The notes: generated by a model from the letters alone, not told the origin. 64,000 bases of DNA from Candidatus Zixiibacteriota bacterium (GCA_022614805.1 JAKEHY010000038.1:186001-250000); one strand, 5' to 3'. Shown: positions 41,115 to 49,832, counted from the stretch's first letter. Made by a program: numbers and translations.

Positions 41115-42343
41115 TTTTTGACCTCAAAGCGCCAGCGGGCGCGGAGGAAAAGCCGGTTGTCGTAACGGAAATCAGCGTTGGACAAAACCTGATAGAGGGC
41201 TTCCAGCAACAGCGCGCGGCCGGGCTGCCAGCCGGCGCCTATCAGTAAATTGGCCACGCGGGATTCTTCGTCCAATGACGGGTCGGCCGTGTCGGCAACG
41301 AGGCGGAACTGGGACAAATCGAAGGCGCCGGTGAAAAGGAAAGGGCCTTTCTGGTAGGTGACCTGTGAGAATACGCCGTCGTAGCTTCGGCCCAGCCCGC
41401 CGACGCGGCGATAACCGAACGAGACGGCATCGGCCTTCAAGCTCACATCCACCCGGTAACCGGTCTGGCCGTCATAGAGAATCATTCCCGGCTCGGCCGA
41501 AAGCCCCAGCCGGTCGGAGAGGGGATAGTCGAAGGCGGCCCGCAGGTCGGTATAGCGCGCAGCCGGCAAACGGGAAAAGATGGAGTTCTGATAGAAAACC
41601 GGCTTGTGGTCGGCGGCTTCGAATTGGGTGGAGAGATTTTTTATTTTCGGGAGCGTCAAGCGGGCGACGCTGCGCACCAACTGCTCGGTGCGCCGGTCGT
41701 AAACCGTCTTGCCGTAAAGCCCCCAGCTTTTGTACAGGTAGGCAAATTCGCCAAAACCGCCCCGGACACGGTTTTGCCCCTCAAAAAAGCGGGCCCCCCA
41801 GCCGGCTTTGAGTTTGAAGTAAGGGGAAGTCGAAATCGCCATCGAAGCGCCCCAGGTCTCGTTTTCCTTAACGGGGCCGACCCGGTCGGGAAAGACCGGA
41901 TTGACAGAGGCGCCGTAGAAACCGAGCATTTCAACTCGTTTTACCGGACGCAGTCGGGTGAAAACGCCGTCCAGATTGGTTCCCACGGTAGGAAAAGCGA
42001 CAAACTGGCGGCCGAAGCGCCAATCGAAAAGCCCAAAGAGGCGCTCGTATCCCAAATAGAGGTTGTAGAAGTTGAACTGGACGTTTTTTTGGGGGCCGCG
42101 CAAAAAGTCGGAGCGCAACCGCACGGTGGAGCCGAGCTCGAAGCCCTTTGATTTCCCGACCCGTCCGAAGCCAGCGGCCAGAAAGGAAAAGGTTTGATAC
42201 TGGCGAATGTGTTGCATGGACGTATCGGTTGCGGTTTTCCCTTCAAAGAGGTAGTAGGAGCTGTTGAACTGCCCGGTCAGGCGGAAGCCGAAGGCAGGCG
42301 AGGTGCAAAGGAGAAGAAAGAGCGCAAGCCCGACTTGCTTCAC
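41111..42343 (-). CDS. Outer-membrane beta-barrel, porin of a cytochrome conduit
   Basis: A 410-residue protein with a signal peptide (MKQVGLALFLLLCTSPAFG) and many amphipathic alternating strands typical of outer-membrane barrels (LFLRARWRFEV at the end). It has no sequence resemblance I can name to MtrB/OmbB-type porins. It precedes two multiheme cytochromes and ccmABCDEF in one overlapping unit. In porin-cytochrome conduits a barrel embeds a multiheme cytochrome and carries electrons across the outer membrane. That role is inferred from context. The terminal residues (KK) lack the usual aromatic end. Confidence 0.75.
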   Translation of the reverse strand: MKQVGLALFLLLCTSPAFGFRLTGQFNSSYYLFEGKTATDTSMQHIRQYQTFSFLAAGFGRVGKSKGFELGSTVRLRSDFLRGPQKNVQFNFYNLYLGYERLFGLFDWRFGRQFVAFPTVGTNLDGVFTRLRPVKRVEMLGFYGASVNPVFPDRVGPVKENETWGASMAISTSPYFKLKAGWGARFFEGQNRVRGGFGEFAYLYKSWGLYGKTVYDRRTEQLVRSVARLTLPKIKNLSTQFEAADHKPVFYQNSIFSRLPAARYTDLRAAFDYPLSDRLGLSAEPGMILYDGQTGYRVDVSLKADAVSFGYRRVGGLGRSYDGVFSQVTYQKGPFLFTGAFDLSQFRLVADTADPSLDEESRVANLLIGAGWQPGRALLLEALYQVLSNADFRYDNRLFLRARWRFEVKK

Positions 42344-42375
42344 GAGGCAAAGTTAGCCGAAAGCGTTTTAAATTG

Positions 42376-43314
42376 TCAAGAAAAATAGGCATAGGCCGCG
42401 CCCCAGCGGAGGCCATGGTCGGAAATAATAACTTTCCTGACGCCCAGTCGATTCAGGATTTCAAGGAGGATGATACCGCCGGGAACGATGATGTCGGCGC
42501 GGGCCGGATCGAAGGAGAGGGCCCGGCGACGCTCGAATAGGGAAAGGCGGGAAAATTTGTCCACCAATTTTTTCAGCCTTTTTGGAGTGGTTTTGAGACC
42601 GTGAACTTTTTCTCCTTTGTATTTTTTCAAACCGAACGAAAAAGCGGCCAGCGTGGTGGCGGTGCCGCCGGTCAAAACGGCCAGGGGATAATCTTTTGTT
42701 TGCTTGAGTTTGGAAACTTTCTTTGCGGTCTCGGCTTGCAAGCTTTGGAGAGCGTCGCCGGTATAGCCTTTTAGTGCAGGAAATGCCTCCTTCAAGCGGA
42801 CGGCGCCAACTTCAAAAGAGACTTTCTTTTTAATGTTTTTACCCCGACCCCAGATAATTTCGCTGGAGCCGCCGCCAACATCCACCACAACGACTTTGGA
42901 GGGCGTTTTCAAGCCGGAAGTTGCGCCCAAGAATTCGAGACGGGCTTCCTCCGCTGCGGAGAGAATTAAAAATGGGATGCCCAATTCTTTTTCAAAATAC
43001 CGGGCGGCCGTCTGGCCGTCTTTGGCGCGGCGGTAAATGTTGGTGCCGAGGGCCAAATAAAAATCCGGTTTGAAGCGACCGGTCTCCCGTTTCAGTTTTT
43101 TCAATGCCCGCAAGGTTCGGGCGATGGCTTTGAGCTTCAGCTTCCCTTTTCCAGTCAGCCCCTCGCCCAAACGGGGGGAGGCGATGGTCTGATGGAGTGC
43201 GGTTATTTTTCCGTTCGGCTGCAGGCGGGCGATCAGGAGCAAAACACTGTTGGTTCCACAGTCGAAGATGGCGACCGTGGCCGGGAGTTTTACAAAACGT
43301 GGAAAACGAAACAT
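42376..43314 (-). CDS. Exopolyphosphatase/guanosine pentaphosphatase (Ppx/GppA) family
   Basis: A 312-residue ASKHA-fold phosphatase. The phosphate-binding loops AIFDCGTNSVLLLIARL (about 14-30) and VVDVGGGSSEIIWG (about 145-158), and TGGTATTLAA near residue 215, are present. It cleaves polyphosphate or the pppGpp 5-phosphate. The first glycine loop reads DCGTNS, where DIGSNS or DIGTNS is usual. The gene overlaps the end of the methyltransferase gene by 25 bases, suggesting coupling. Its length equals the short Ppx forms that lack the C-terminal HD-like domains. Confidence 0.9.
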   Translation of the reverse strand: MFRFPRFVKLPATVAIFDCGTNSVLLLIARLQPNGKITALHQTIASPRLGEGLTGKGKLKLKAIARTLRALKKLKRETGRFKPDFYLALGTNIYRRAKDGQTAARYFEKELGIPFLILSAAEEARLEFLGATSGLKTPSKVVVVDVGGGSSEIIWGRGKNIKKKVSFEVGAVRLKEAFPALKGYTGDALQSLQAETAKKVSKLKQTKDYPLAVLTGGTATTLAAFSFGLKKYKGEKVHGLKTTPKRLKKLVDKFSRLSLFERRRALSFDPARADIIVPGGIILLEILNRLGVRKVIISDHGLRWGAAYAYFS

Positions 43315-44459
43315 TTCAGGTATTCGGTTTCCGGCATCGCCGTTAGGATGGGATGGTCGGGGGCTTGGGTTCCATAATCGACCAGGCGCAACTTGCGACC
43401 GACCTTCAAGGCGGCGACGTTAACCAATTCCCTGAAGGATTCTTTATCCATATGATAGGAACAGCTGCAGGTAACCAAAATGCCGCCGGGAGCGAGCCGA
43501 TCCAGGGCGCGGCGGTTCAAAGTGAAATACCCTTTCTTGCCTTCCTCCAAATTTTTTTTGCTTTTTATCAGGGCGGGCGGGTCGAGAATAACCACGTCGA
43601 ATTTTTTGTCAGCGGAGGGAGGCGCGGTCAAATAATCGAACACATCCGCCTTTTCGAAACGAATTTTGGTTTCCATCCTGTTTAACAAGGCATTTTTGGA
43701 AGCCAAATTTAGGGCCGGCTGCGAATCGTCAACCCCCACCGCTTCGGAGGCACCGTGGTGCAAAGCCGCAAGTCCCCAGGCACCGGTGTAGCAAAAGAGG
43801 TCCAAGACTTTTTTCCCCTTGACCCAGGGTGCTAATTTTTTGCGGTTTTCCTTCTGGTCCAGAAAGAAGCCGGTTTTCTGGCCGTTTTTCAAATCGACGC
43901 TGAAGGCCAGTTTTCCTTCCATCATCTCCACCGTATCGGGAATTTCGCCCAGAAAAACTTCGCGCATTAAAGGCAGATTCTCAAGTTGACGTGCCGGGGA
44001 ATCGCAAACCCAGAGGGCGCCTTTGGGGAAGGTTTTTTCCAGAAGCACTGGCAGCCAGTCCTCTTTTAACTTTTCCATTCCGAGCGTCTGCACCTGAACA
44101 GCTAAATAGTCTCCGTAGCGGTCGGCTACCAAACCGGGAAGAAAATCGGATTCGCCGTAAAGCAAGCGGCAGGCCTCCTTTCGAGATACCTGTCGGGGCG
44201 AAAAGTTCAAAGCGGCTTCGATGTGGCGGCGGAAAAAATTGGGGCCGATGGGGTCGGGGTCGAAACTCAAAATCCGGGCCGCAATGAGCGTTTTAGGATT
44301 ATAGTAGCCGACGGCCAAAAAGCGGCCGGAGGAATCGAAAATTTCGGCCAGGCCCCCTTCGGATGCCTCTTCCGTTTTTTCGATTTCGTTGGAAAAAATC
44401 CAGAGGTGGCCCTTTTTCAGCCGGCGCTCTTCATTTTTTTTGAGGAAAATTTTGGCCAT
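43290..44459 (-). CDS. Class I SAM-dependent rRNA methyltransferase, RlmI-like
   Basis: A 389-residue protein starting at MAKIFLKKN (44459). It has an N-terminal PUA-like domain (about 1-75), a central region, and a Rossmann methyltransferase domain with DLFCYTGAWGLAAL (motif I), GVDDS and the catalytic-site motif VILDPPALIKS. RlmI methylates C1962 of 23S rRNA and members act on m5C. Substrate specificity for this protein is inferred from family. It follows spoVG by about 107 bases and overlaps ppx by 25 bases. A short perfect hairpin (CCGGC/GCCGG) sits just upstream of the ATG, and no clear ribosome-binding site was seen. Confidence 0.88.
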   Translation of the reverse strand: MAKIFLKKNEERRLKKGHLWIFSNEIEKTEEASEGGLAEIFDSSGRFLAVGYYNPKTLIAARILSFDPDPIGPNFFRRHIEAALNFSPRQVSRKEACRLLYGESDFLPGLVADRYGDYLAVQVQTLGMEKLKEDWLPVLLEKTFPKGALWVCDSPARQLENLPLMREVFLGEIPDTVEMMEGKLAFSVDLKNGQKTGFFLDQKENRKKLAPWVKGKKVLDLFCYTGAWGLAALHHGASEAVGVDDSQPALNLASKNALLNRMETKIRFEKADVFDYLTAPPSADKKFDVVILDPPALIKSKKNLEEGKKGYFTLNRRALDRLAPGGILVTCSCSYHMDKESFRELVNVAALKVGRKLRLVDYGTQAPDHPILTAMPETEYLKCFVFHVL

Positions 44460-44566
44460 AACGGCCGGCTTTTGCCGGAAGCTGGAAGGTATATCGAGGC
44501 GAGGCGGAGGGCAAATCAAAATGAGAGCCGGCCTGAAACGCCGCTTTTAGACCGAGATTGACAGTG

Positions 44567-44881
44567 TTAGAAGTTCTCTCCCCGTTTGGGAGGGACCGCC
44601 AGGTTACCGACGGGAACAGGCTTTTGGTTTTCCAAGACATTCTGATAGGCCTTCAAAACCGCTTCTTCCAGCTGCCGGCGCATATCGGGGGTAATTGGGT
44701 GGGCAATATCCTGGTAGGTCCCGTCCGTGCGTCTTCGGGAGGGCATCGAAACGAAAAAGCCGGCTTGGCCGGAAATGATTTTCATCCCGCGCACCACGAA
44801 GGCGTTGTCGAAAGTGACGTTGGCGAACCCCTTCAATTTCGGCTCGTCTTTGACGACAACGCGTACGTCGGTGATTTCCAT
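44567..44881 (-). CDS. spoVG: SpoVG-family RNA/DNA-binding regulator
   Basis: A 104-residue protein matching SpoVG closely: MEITDVRVVVKDEPKLKGFANVTF, the FVVRGMKIISGQAGFFVSMP core and PITPDMRRQLEEAVLKAY. SpoVG is a small nucleic-acid-binding regulator. It was first known in Gram-positive sporulation and cell-wall control, but it is found in many other phyla, including spirochaetes. It lies 13 bases after ispE in the same unit. Its presence in a Gram-negative cell without sporulation genes here points to a general regulatory role. Confidence 0.95.
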   Translation of the reverse strand: MEITDVRVVVKDEPKLKGFANVTFDNAFVVRGMKIISGQAGFFVSMPSRRRTDGTYQDIAHPITPDMRRQLEEAVLKAYQNVLENQKPVPVGNLAVPPKRGENF

Positions 44882-44894
44882 TTTGCCTCCCCTT

Positions 44895-45833
44895 TCAGGC
44901 CGGCCGGCCTCCCACCGAAACCTTTGCGCAGGCGGCCAGCGGGCGGACGATAAAGAACCGAGGTGGGGGGGTCAGGCCCGACCGAATCAAGGTTTTCCGA
45001 ATCCTCGCACGCTGTTTTTCCATCTGACCCGCACCGGTTTGCCGTTCGGATTTTTCGGGGAAAGCCGCCCACACCGTCGGCCCGGAGCCGGACATCAGGA
45101 CCGGTTCAAAACCGGCGGAGTCGAACGTTTTCTTTACCCGCTCTATTTCCGGGAAGCGCCGAAAGACCGGAGCTTCCAGGTCATTGGAGAAGGGAAGTGC
45201 GCGTGGGGAGCTTCGAAGGTCTTCTCCAATGACTTTTTCTTTTCCTGTTGGTAAAAAGTTACCCCCGTTCGTATCGCTTGTCAAGCGTAAATTGAGGGCT
45301 TGATAAGCCCAGGGGGTGGCGACGGCAAAAGGGGGGGAAACGAGCGCAATCAAGTAATCGGTCGGCAGGGAAAGCTCGGTCAATTTTTCACCCCTTCCCC
45401 GGGCGCGGGCCTGACCGGAGGTGAAAAAAAAGGGGACATCGGAGCCGATTTGCGAGCCGAGGTAAGACAGCTCACTTACACTTAAAGGGATTTGCCAGAG
45501 CCGGCAGGCCCCCAGCAAGGCAGCCGCAGCATCCGAGCTCCCCCCTCCCAAGCCGGCGGCGACCGGGATTTTCTTTTCGATGACCACCCGGATGCCCTTC
45601 TTCAAGCCGGTGTATTCCAGCAACAAACGGAGGGCTTTGGTAACCAAGTTGTCCTCTTCGGGGATATGGTGGCCTTTGGTTACTACTTGGATTTTGAAAC
45701 CCGGGGAGAAATTCAGACGGTCGAAAAGGGTGACCGCCTGCATTACCGTGTCGATTTTGTGGTAGCCGTCGGAGCGCTTGTAAAGGACTTTTAAGTAAAG
45801 GTTGATTTTAGCCGGAGCCAAAAGGGAAAACAT
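44895..45833 (-). CDS. ispE: 4-diphosphocytidyl-2-C-methyl-D-erythritol kinase
   Basis: A GHMP kinase of the MEP isoprenoid pathway, phosphorylating CDP-ME at the 2-hydroxyl. The 312-residue protein opens with LLAPAKINLYLKVL, has the ATP-binding PVAAGLGGGSSDAAAAL motif (about residues 92-108) and SGSGPTVWAAF near the end. It is about 30 residues longer than average, mainly in a loop between about 190 and 220 and a C-terminal tail. The gene lies 6 bases after the upstream barrel gene and 13 bases before spoVG; ispE-spoVG is a known bacterial pair. Confidence 0.95.
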   Translation of the reverse strand: MFSLLAPAKINLYLKVLYKRSDGYHKIDTVMQAVTLFDRLNFSPGFKIQVVTKGHHIPEEDNLVTKALRLLLEYTGLKKGIRVVIEKKIPVAAGLGGGSSDAAAALLGACRLWQIPLSVSELSYLGSQIGSDVPFFFTSGQARARGRGEKLTELSLPTDYLIALVSPPFAVATPWAYQALNLRLTSDTNGGNFLPTGKEKVIGEDLRSSPRALPFSNDLEAPVFRRFPEIERVKKTFDSAGFEPVLMSGSGPTVWAAFPEKSERQTGAGQMEKQRARIRKTLIRSGLTPPPRFFIVRPLAACAKVSVGGRPA

Positions 45834-45839
45834 CGCAAT

Positions 45840-47423
45840 TCAATACCGGTTTTCCCACCAGAAGTTGTAACCCAACTGCAAGCTGATAAAACGGTCGCGG
45901 CTGGCGGCGCCGGAGACATTGCCGACGTTATCGCGATTTTTGGTGCCAAAATCCAATCTGGTGAAAAGATTGGCTTTGTACTGATAAGCGAATGAAAACT
46001 GAACGGCCAGAGTTTTCTCCACCACATCCAGGGGAAATTCGGCGAAGGAAACCTTTATGGCGGGATGGACGGCAATGCTGTCCTGGCCGTGGCGGCGGTA
46101 TTCGACCGAAAAGCCGGCATAGAAGTTTTTGCTGAAATATTGCCGGTAGCGCAGAAGCAGATAATCGCTGCTCGGCCCTTGGGGGGCGCCGATGGGAACG
46201 CCCTGATAGAGGTAAAGATTGTAATACCGGTTCTGGCCATAGACATAATTGTTGACCCGGCTGTATTCCAGATTCAGGGAGTTATTTTTATACGGGCCGA
46301 GCGAATTTGCCAGAAGCCCCAAACGGACGCCGATTTGCTGTGGCTCGGAGCAGTCGCCGCCGATGCAGTCGATTTGAAAATCGTCGATTAAAAACTCCCC
46401 GTAGTGGGCGAAATTTTTGTGGGGCCGTACGCTCCAGTCTATGGCCCAAAGGGGATTGTCGTCTTTGAAATTGTTGTACTGTTCGCCGTAGAAAGGGACG
46501 AAGGGCATCAGGTAATACCATTCCAGCTGGCGGTTGGGGCCACCATAGAGGACCACCTCCGACAGGGAGACCTCCAGCCAGCGCCGGGGTTTGACCGCCA
46601 ACCGGTGGACGGAAAAATAGCGAGGGACGGTATCGAAAGGAGAGGCCGGGTTTATGGCATCGTCGAGTCGGTTGAAAAAGAACTGAAAGCGGATGGCTTT
46701 GTAGGTTGCCTTTAACCGTAGCATATCGAAAGGGGGCGGGTTGGGGGAAATCAAATCCACTTCCGCAAAGCCGGGGCCCCATTGCAGGCGCTGGCGACCG
46801 AAGAGGAGGTCGAAATATTTGTGGTGATATTTCAAATAGGTATCGTCGAGCGTGCCGCCCAAATCGTTGTGGGTCCAAGCGCGGGCGCGAACGGAAGGGT
46901 TCTGGCTGACGTGGTTTTCCACCCGGGCGCGGGTGCGGAAGTAGAAACGGCCACCAAGCTCGGCGCCGACATAAGCGTTGAAAACCGGCTTATGGAATGG
47001 CTCACCTTCTTTGTGGAAGTCGGATTTGAGATTAAAAGCGGAACCCCAGCGAAAGCTTAGGGGAAGTTCATCAGTGGTTTCACCTTCGCTACTGTTTGCT
47101 GTTAGCTCCAGTTTGAATTCATCGAAAAGCCTTTGGAACAGCCAGAGCTGGTGGGATTTCAAATTCAAAGTCCCCCCGTCAATCCCTTGCTTTACCCCGA
47201 CCAAATAGGCGGAGATTTCGCCGCGGGTGTAGGGTTTGTCGGCGATGAAAAGCTTGGGGAAAAAGCCTTGAAAGTAAAGCTCGTCAATAACCGGATAAAC
47301 CCAGGAATCGAGGGGGATTTCCTCAAGTTGGTTGGAATGGGCTTTTGAAAATATGGCGAAAAAAAACAATGAAATGGTTACGAGCGGTTTCGTGATTCTC
47401 GGCATCCGGGACTTAAATACCAA
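45840..47423 (-). CDS. Wzi-like outer-membrane barrel (capsule assembly family)
   Basis: A 527-residue protein with an N-terminal signal (KPLVTISLFFFAIFSKAHS) and an outer-membrane beta-barrel layout. The FGRQRLQWGPGF and YYLMPFVPFYGEQYN blocks, and a helix-rich N-terminal segment (PLDSWVYPVIDELYF), match the Wzi-like family, which in E. coli anchors group 1 capsule to the surface. A short form lacking the capsule genes makes that role uncertain. It heads the operon ispE-spoVG-rlmI-ppx, with only 6 bases to ispE. The start may be Met1 or the Met at residue 7. Confidence 0.75.
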   Translation of the reverse strand: MVFKSRMPRITKPLVTISLFFFAIFSKAHSNQLEEIPLDSWVYPVIDELYFQGFFPKLFIADKPYTRGEISAYLVGVKQGIDGGTLNLKSHQLWLFQRLFDEFKLELTANSSEGETTDELPLSFRWGSAFNLKSDFHKEGEPFHKPVFNAYVGAELGGRFYFRTRARVENHVSQNPSVRARAWTHNDLGGTLDDTYLKYHHKYFDLLFGRQRLQWGPGFAEVDLISPNPPPFDMLRLKATYKAIRFQFFFNRLDDAINPASPFDTVPRYFSVHRLAVKPRRWLEVSLSEVVLYGGPNRQLEWYYLMPFVPFYGEQYNNFKDDNPLWAIDWSVRPHKNFAHYGEFLIDDFQIDCIGGDCSEPQQIGVRLGLLANSLGPYKNNSLNLEYSRVNNYVYGQNRYYNLYLYQGVPIGAPQGPSSDYLLLRYRQYFSKNFYAGFSVEYRRHGQDSIAVHPAIKVSFAEFPLDVVEKTLAVQFSFAYQYKANLFTRLDFGTKNRDNVGNVSGAASRDRFISLQLGYNFWWENRY

Positions 47424-47451
47424 AGAAGCGGTTTTTCGTCAAGGAGAAGAT

Positions 47452-47796
47452 TTATTCGGGTTGTTTTTTTGTTTTTTGAGCAGTTTTTAAACCTTTATCT
47501 GTTATGCGATATAATAGGCCGCTCTCGTGTTTAATTAAACCTTTATCCATAAGCTTTTCTTTGGCATCGAGATACTTTATTCGAGTCGAAGGGTCGGGAT
47601 TGTCAAAATAGCCGTATTGTCCAATTTTTATGTAATCACCTTGTTGATCGGAACTCAAGACATAGAGCAATCCTTTATTTTCCATCGTTGCAAGGAGAAG
47701 TTCCTCTTCGTGCTTTGTTAAAATTTTATTTTTAAAATAATTCCATACAGGGGATATTAACTTCAAAAGACCGTTCAATTCACCGAGAGCAACCAT
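47452..47796 (-). CDS. Hypothetical protein with winged-helix-like C-terminus
   Basis: A 114-residue protein. Its C-terminal half ends with KGLIKHESGLLYRITDKGLKTA, the wing and recognition pattern of many small bacterial winged-helix domains. The N-terminal half is helical. The gene is notably AT-richer than its neighbours and sits in a patch that includes the next gene. It might sense a ligand or bind nucleic acid, but no specific family was identified. It is 5 bases downstream of the 193-residue exported protein gene and may be cotranscribed with it. Confidence 0.45.
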   Translation of the reverse strand: MVALGELNGLLKLISPVWNYFKNKILTKHEEELLLATMENKGLLYVLSSDQQGDYIKIGQYGYFDNPDPSTRIKYLDAKEKLMDKGLIKHESGLLYRITDKGLKTAQKTKKQPE

Positions 47797-47801
47797 GTAA
47801 T

Positions 47802-48383
47802 TTATTTAGTTTTCAATAAACTTATGGCTTGGTCTGCAATGGTTTTTATTGAAGGGAGTTGTTCTACGGAGAAAAAACAGGAAGTTTGGCCTATTATGCC
47901 ACTTGAAGCGAATGCTGTGAATTTGCTTTCTTTCTGATAAAACCCGATTTTGAAATCGTCTTTTGTTGAGAACATTATCTCGGAGTAATCTTTGGTACTT
48001 CCCTTCCATTGATCTATTAAGTTAGCCATATAAGAAATAGCCTTTGAAAGACTTTCGATTTCTTCAATGTCGAGAAAGGATGAATGTGTTTGCCGATAAG
48101 TTCCCTCTTCTTCTATCTCGATTTTGAGACCTTGCGTTTTCTCGGATTCCTGTCCAGGTATATAAGCATTCAGAGCACTAAAATTCATACTTGTTGCATA
48201 ATTCCCCGATATTTCTGAAAGCTTGTAAAAATCTTTAATGACTAAAGTGCCCTTTTTACTCAAAAAGGCTTCCACCTTTGTAGCGGGTGCCTTTGAAGTA
48301 TCAGGTTTGGTTGGCTGAGAAACTGCCGTAGAATGTATCGAACCGACAATGAGAAGAATCGTCAAATACCAATGTTTTTTCAT
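47802..48383 (-). CDS. Exported hypothetical protein, 193 aa
   Basis: The start is taken at the ATG at 48383 (MKKHWYLTILLIVGSI): GGAGG is spaced 8 bases from it, whereas the ATG 6 bases upstream is too close. The protein has a Sec signal (about 1-20), a Thr/Pro/Lys-rich linker (SQPTKPDTSKAPATK), then an unrecognised domain. DNA is AT-rich, unlike most of the window. It may be part of a small acquired patch with the 114-residue gene. No catalytic motif is visible. An in-frame extension to 48668 exists but overlaps the promoter of the next gene and is probably not translated. Confidence 0.45.
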   Translation of the reverse strand: MKKHWYLTILLIVGSIHSTAVSQPTKPDTSKAPATKVEAFLSKKGTLVIKDFYKLSEISGNYATSMNFSALNAYIPGQESEKTQGLKIEIEEEGTYRQTHSSFLDIEEIESLSKAISYMANLIDQWKGSTKDYSEIMFSTKDDFKIGFYQKESKFTAFASSGIIGQTSCFFSVEQLPSIKTIADQAISLLKTK

Positions 48384-48517
48384 CTTCATACCTCCGTATG
48401 ATAAAGTTGTGAACGTCAAATTGCAACTGCCCAAACTACGCCGGTTTGACCAGAAAGCGCCGGAGGGCGCCGATTTTGCCGCGTGGCAGCCCTCGTGCAG
48501 AGAGGCCGAACTTATAC

Positions 48518-48546
48518 TTGACGCTCGCAGAGAAAGGAATAAATTG
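48518..48546 (+). promoter_or_regulatory. Promoter of the barrel-sandwich/KOW protein gene
   Basis: TTGACG (48518-48523), 17-base spacer, TAAATT (48541-48546). A 5-prime leader of about 75 bases leads to the ATG at 48627. A second, weaker TTGAGT/TATGTA pair lies closer to the ATG. Confidence 0.55.
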
Positions 48547-48626
48547 GAGTTCTTCGACTTGGCGCACATCAGCCCGTCATGGTCGCAATTTGAGTTTAAG
48601 CTGCTGAAAGTATGTAGGACAACATA

Positions 48627-49751
48627 ATGGGACACGCATACACACCCGGACTTAAAGTAACCGACCATCTGGTCATAACCAAAAAGCGGATTTTGCCGCT
48701 CAAAGGAGAGGTTTTAGTCAAAGCGGGCGATTCCGTCGCACCGGACACGGTGGTGGCGCAGACGCACTTGCCCGGGCCGGTGGAACCGGTAAACGTGGCC
48801 AATATCCTGGGGCTGGCTCCCGCCGACGTGCCGGCCCATATGCTCAAAAAAGCGGGGGAGGCGGTGCAGGCAGGGGAGGTCATCGCCACAGCTAAAAGTT
48901 TTTTCGGGCTATTCAAATCGGAGTGTAAATCGAAAATAAACGGCATGATTGAAAACATCTCTTCGGTCACCGGCCAGGTGCTTTTGCGGGGGGAGCCGAT
49001 GCCGGTGGAGGTGAAAGCCTACCTGCCGGGAGAAGTGGTGGAGGTCTTTCCGAAAGAAGGGGTGGCCATCCGCGCTGCCGGAGCTTTTGTGCAGGGGATT
49101 TTTGGCATCTCGGGCGAAACGCACGGGGAACTGAAGGTGGTGGTGCCGGACCGAAAAACGGTTTTGACCGACAACTTCATCGATTCGACCTGCGTCGGAA
49201 AAGTCATTGTGGGGGGCTCGCTGGTCACCGCCTCTGCTTTGCGCAAGGCGATTTCCGTTGGGGCCGCGGCAGTGGTGGTCGGTGGCTTTGACGACAAAGA
49301 CTTGCGGGACTTTCTGGGCTACGATTTGGGGGTGGCCATTACCGGCTCGGAGGAGATAGGGATTACACTGGTGGTAACGGAAGGATTCGGGCAGATTGAT
49401 ATGGCCGAGAAAACCTTTGACCTGCTCAAACATTTCGAAGGGAAACTGGCTTTGGCCAACGGCGCCACCCAGATTCGGGCCGGGGTCATCCGACCGGAGG
49501 TCATCATCCCGCTCGAACAGAAAGTGGAGAGAATAAAGGAAGAACAGTTCGAGCAGGAGGGGCTTTCGGTCGGCTCGCCGGTGCGGGTCATCCGCTCCCC
49601 TTATTTCGGCCGTTTGGGAAAAGTGTCCGGTTTGCCCGTGCAGCTGCAGAAGCTGGAATCGGAATCCCACGCCCGGGTTCTGGAAGTGGAGTTTGAGGAT
49701 GGCCGCCGGGCCATCGTCCCCCGCGCCAACGTGGAGATGATAGAAAGTTAG
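48627..49751 (+). CDS. Conserved protein with barrel-sandwich hybrid and KOW-like domains
   Basis: A 374-residue soluble protein. The N-terminal part (about 20-130) is a barrel-sandwich hybrid of the type seen in RnfC/NqrA and lipoyl carriers (LPLKGEVLVKAGDSVAPDT, then VLLRGEPMPVEVKAYLPGEV). A central alpha/beta region follows (VIVGGSLVTASALRKAISVGAAAVVVG). The C-terminal roughly 70 residues resemble a KOW/SH3-like barrel (GSPVRVIRSPYFGRLGKVSGLPV). No catalytic residues are evident. I do not recognise a named family. It sits 228 bases upstream of the eight-gene membrane operon and points the same way, so it may be its soluble accessory. Confidence 0.6.
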   Translation: MGHAYTPGLKVTDHLVITKKRILPLKGEVLVKAGDSVAPDTVVAQTHLPGPVEPVNVANILGLAPADVPAHMLKKAGEAVQAGEVIATAKSFFGLFKSECKSKINGMIENISSVTGQVLLRGEPMPVEVKAYLPGEVVEVFPKEGVAIRAAGAFVQGIFGISGETHGELKVVVPDRKTVLTDNFIDSTCVGKVIVGGSLVTASALRKAISVGAAAVVVGGFDDKDLRDFLGYDLGVAITGSEEIGITLVVTEGFGQIDMAEKTFDLLKHFEGKLALANGATQIRAGVIRPEVIIPLEQKVERIKEEQFEQEGLSVGSPVRVIRSPYFGRLGKVSGLPVQLQKLESESHARVLEVEFEDGRRAIVPRANVEMIES

Positions 49752-49803
49752 CTCCTCCACGGCCTTTTTCCGTTCCATAAAGCAGTTTTTGGCAAAGTTT
49801 TTC

Positions 49804-49832
49804 TTGACAGCCAACGGGTTGGCCGATATTTT
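49804..49832 (+). promoter_or_regulatory. Consensus promoter of the eight-gene membrane operon
   Basis: TTGACA (49804-49809), 17-base spacer, TATTTT (49827-49832). The spacer contains the inverted repeat GCCAAC-GG-GTTGGC (49810-49823), a possible operator. This is the best -35/-10 match in the window. Confidence 0.8.

Noticed and set aside
48349-48627. 92-codon plus-strand ORF upstream of the barrel-sandwich gene
   Set aside because: It runs antisense across the start of the exported protein and over the TTGACG/TAAATT promoter; no ribosome-binding site or protein-like character.
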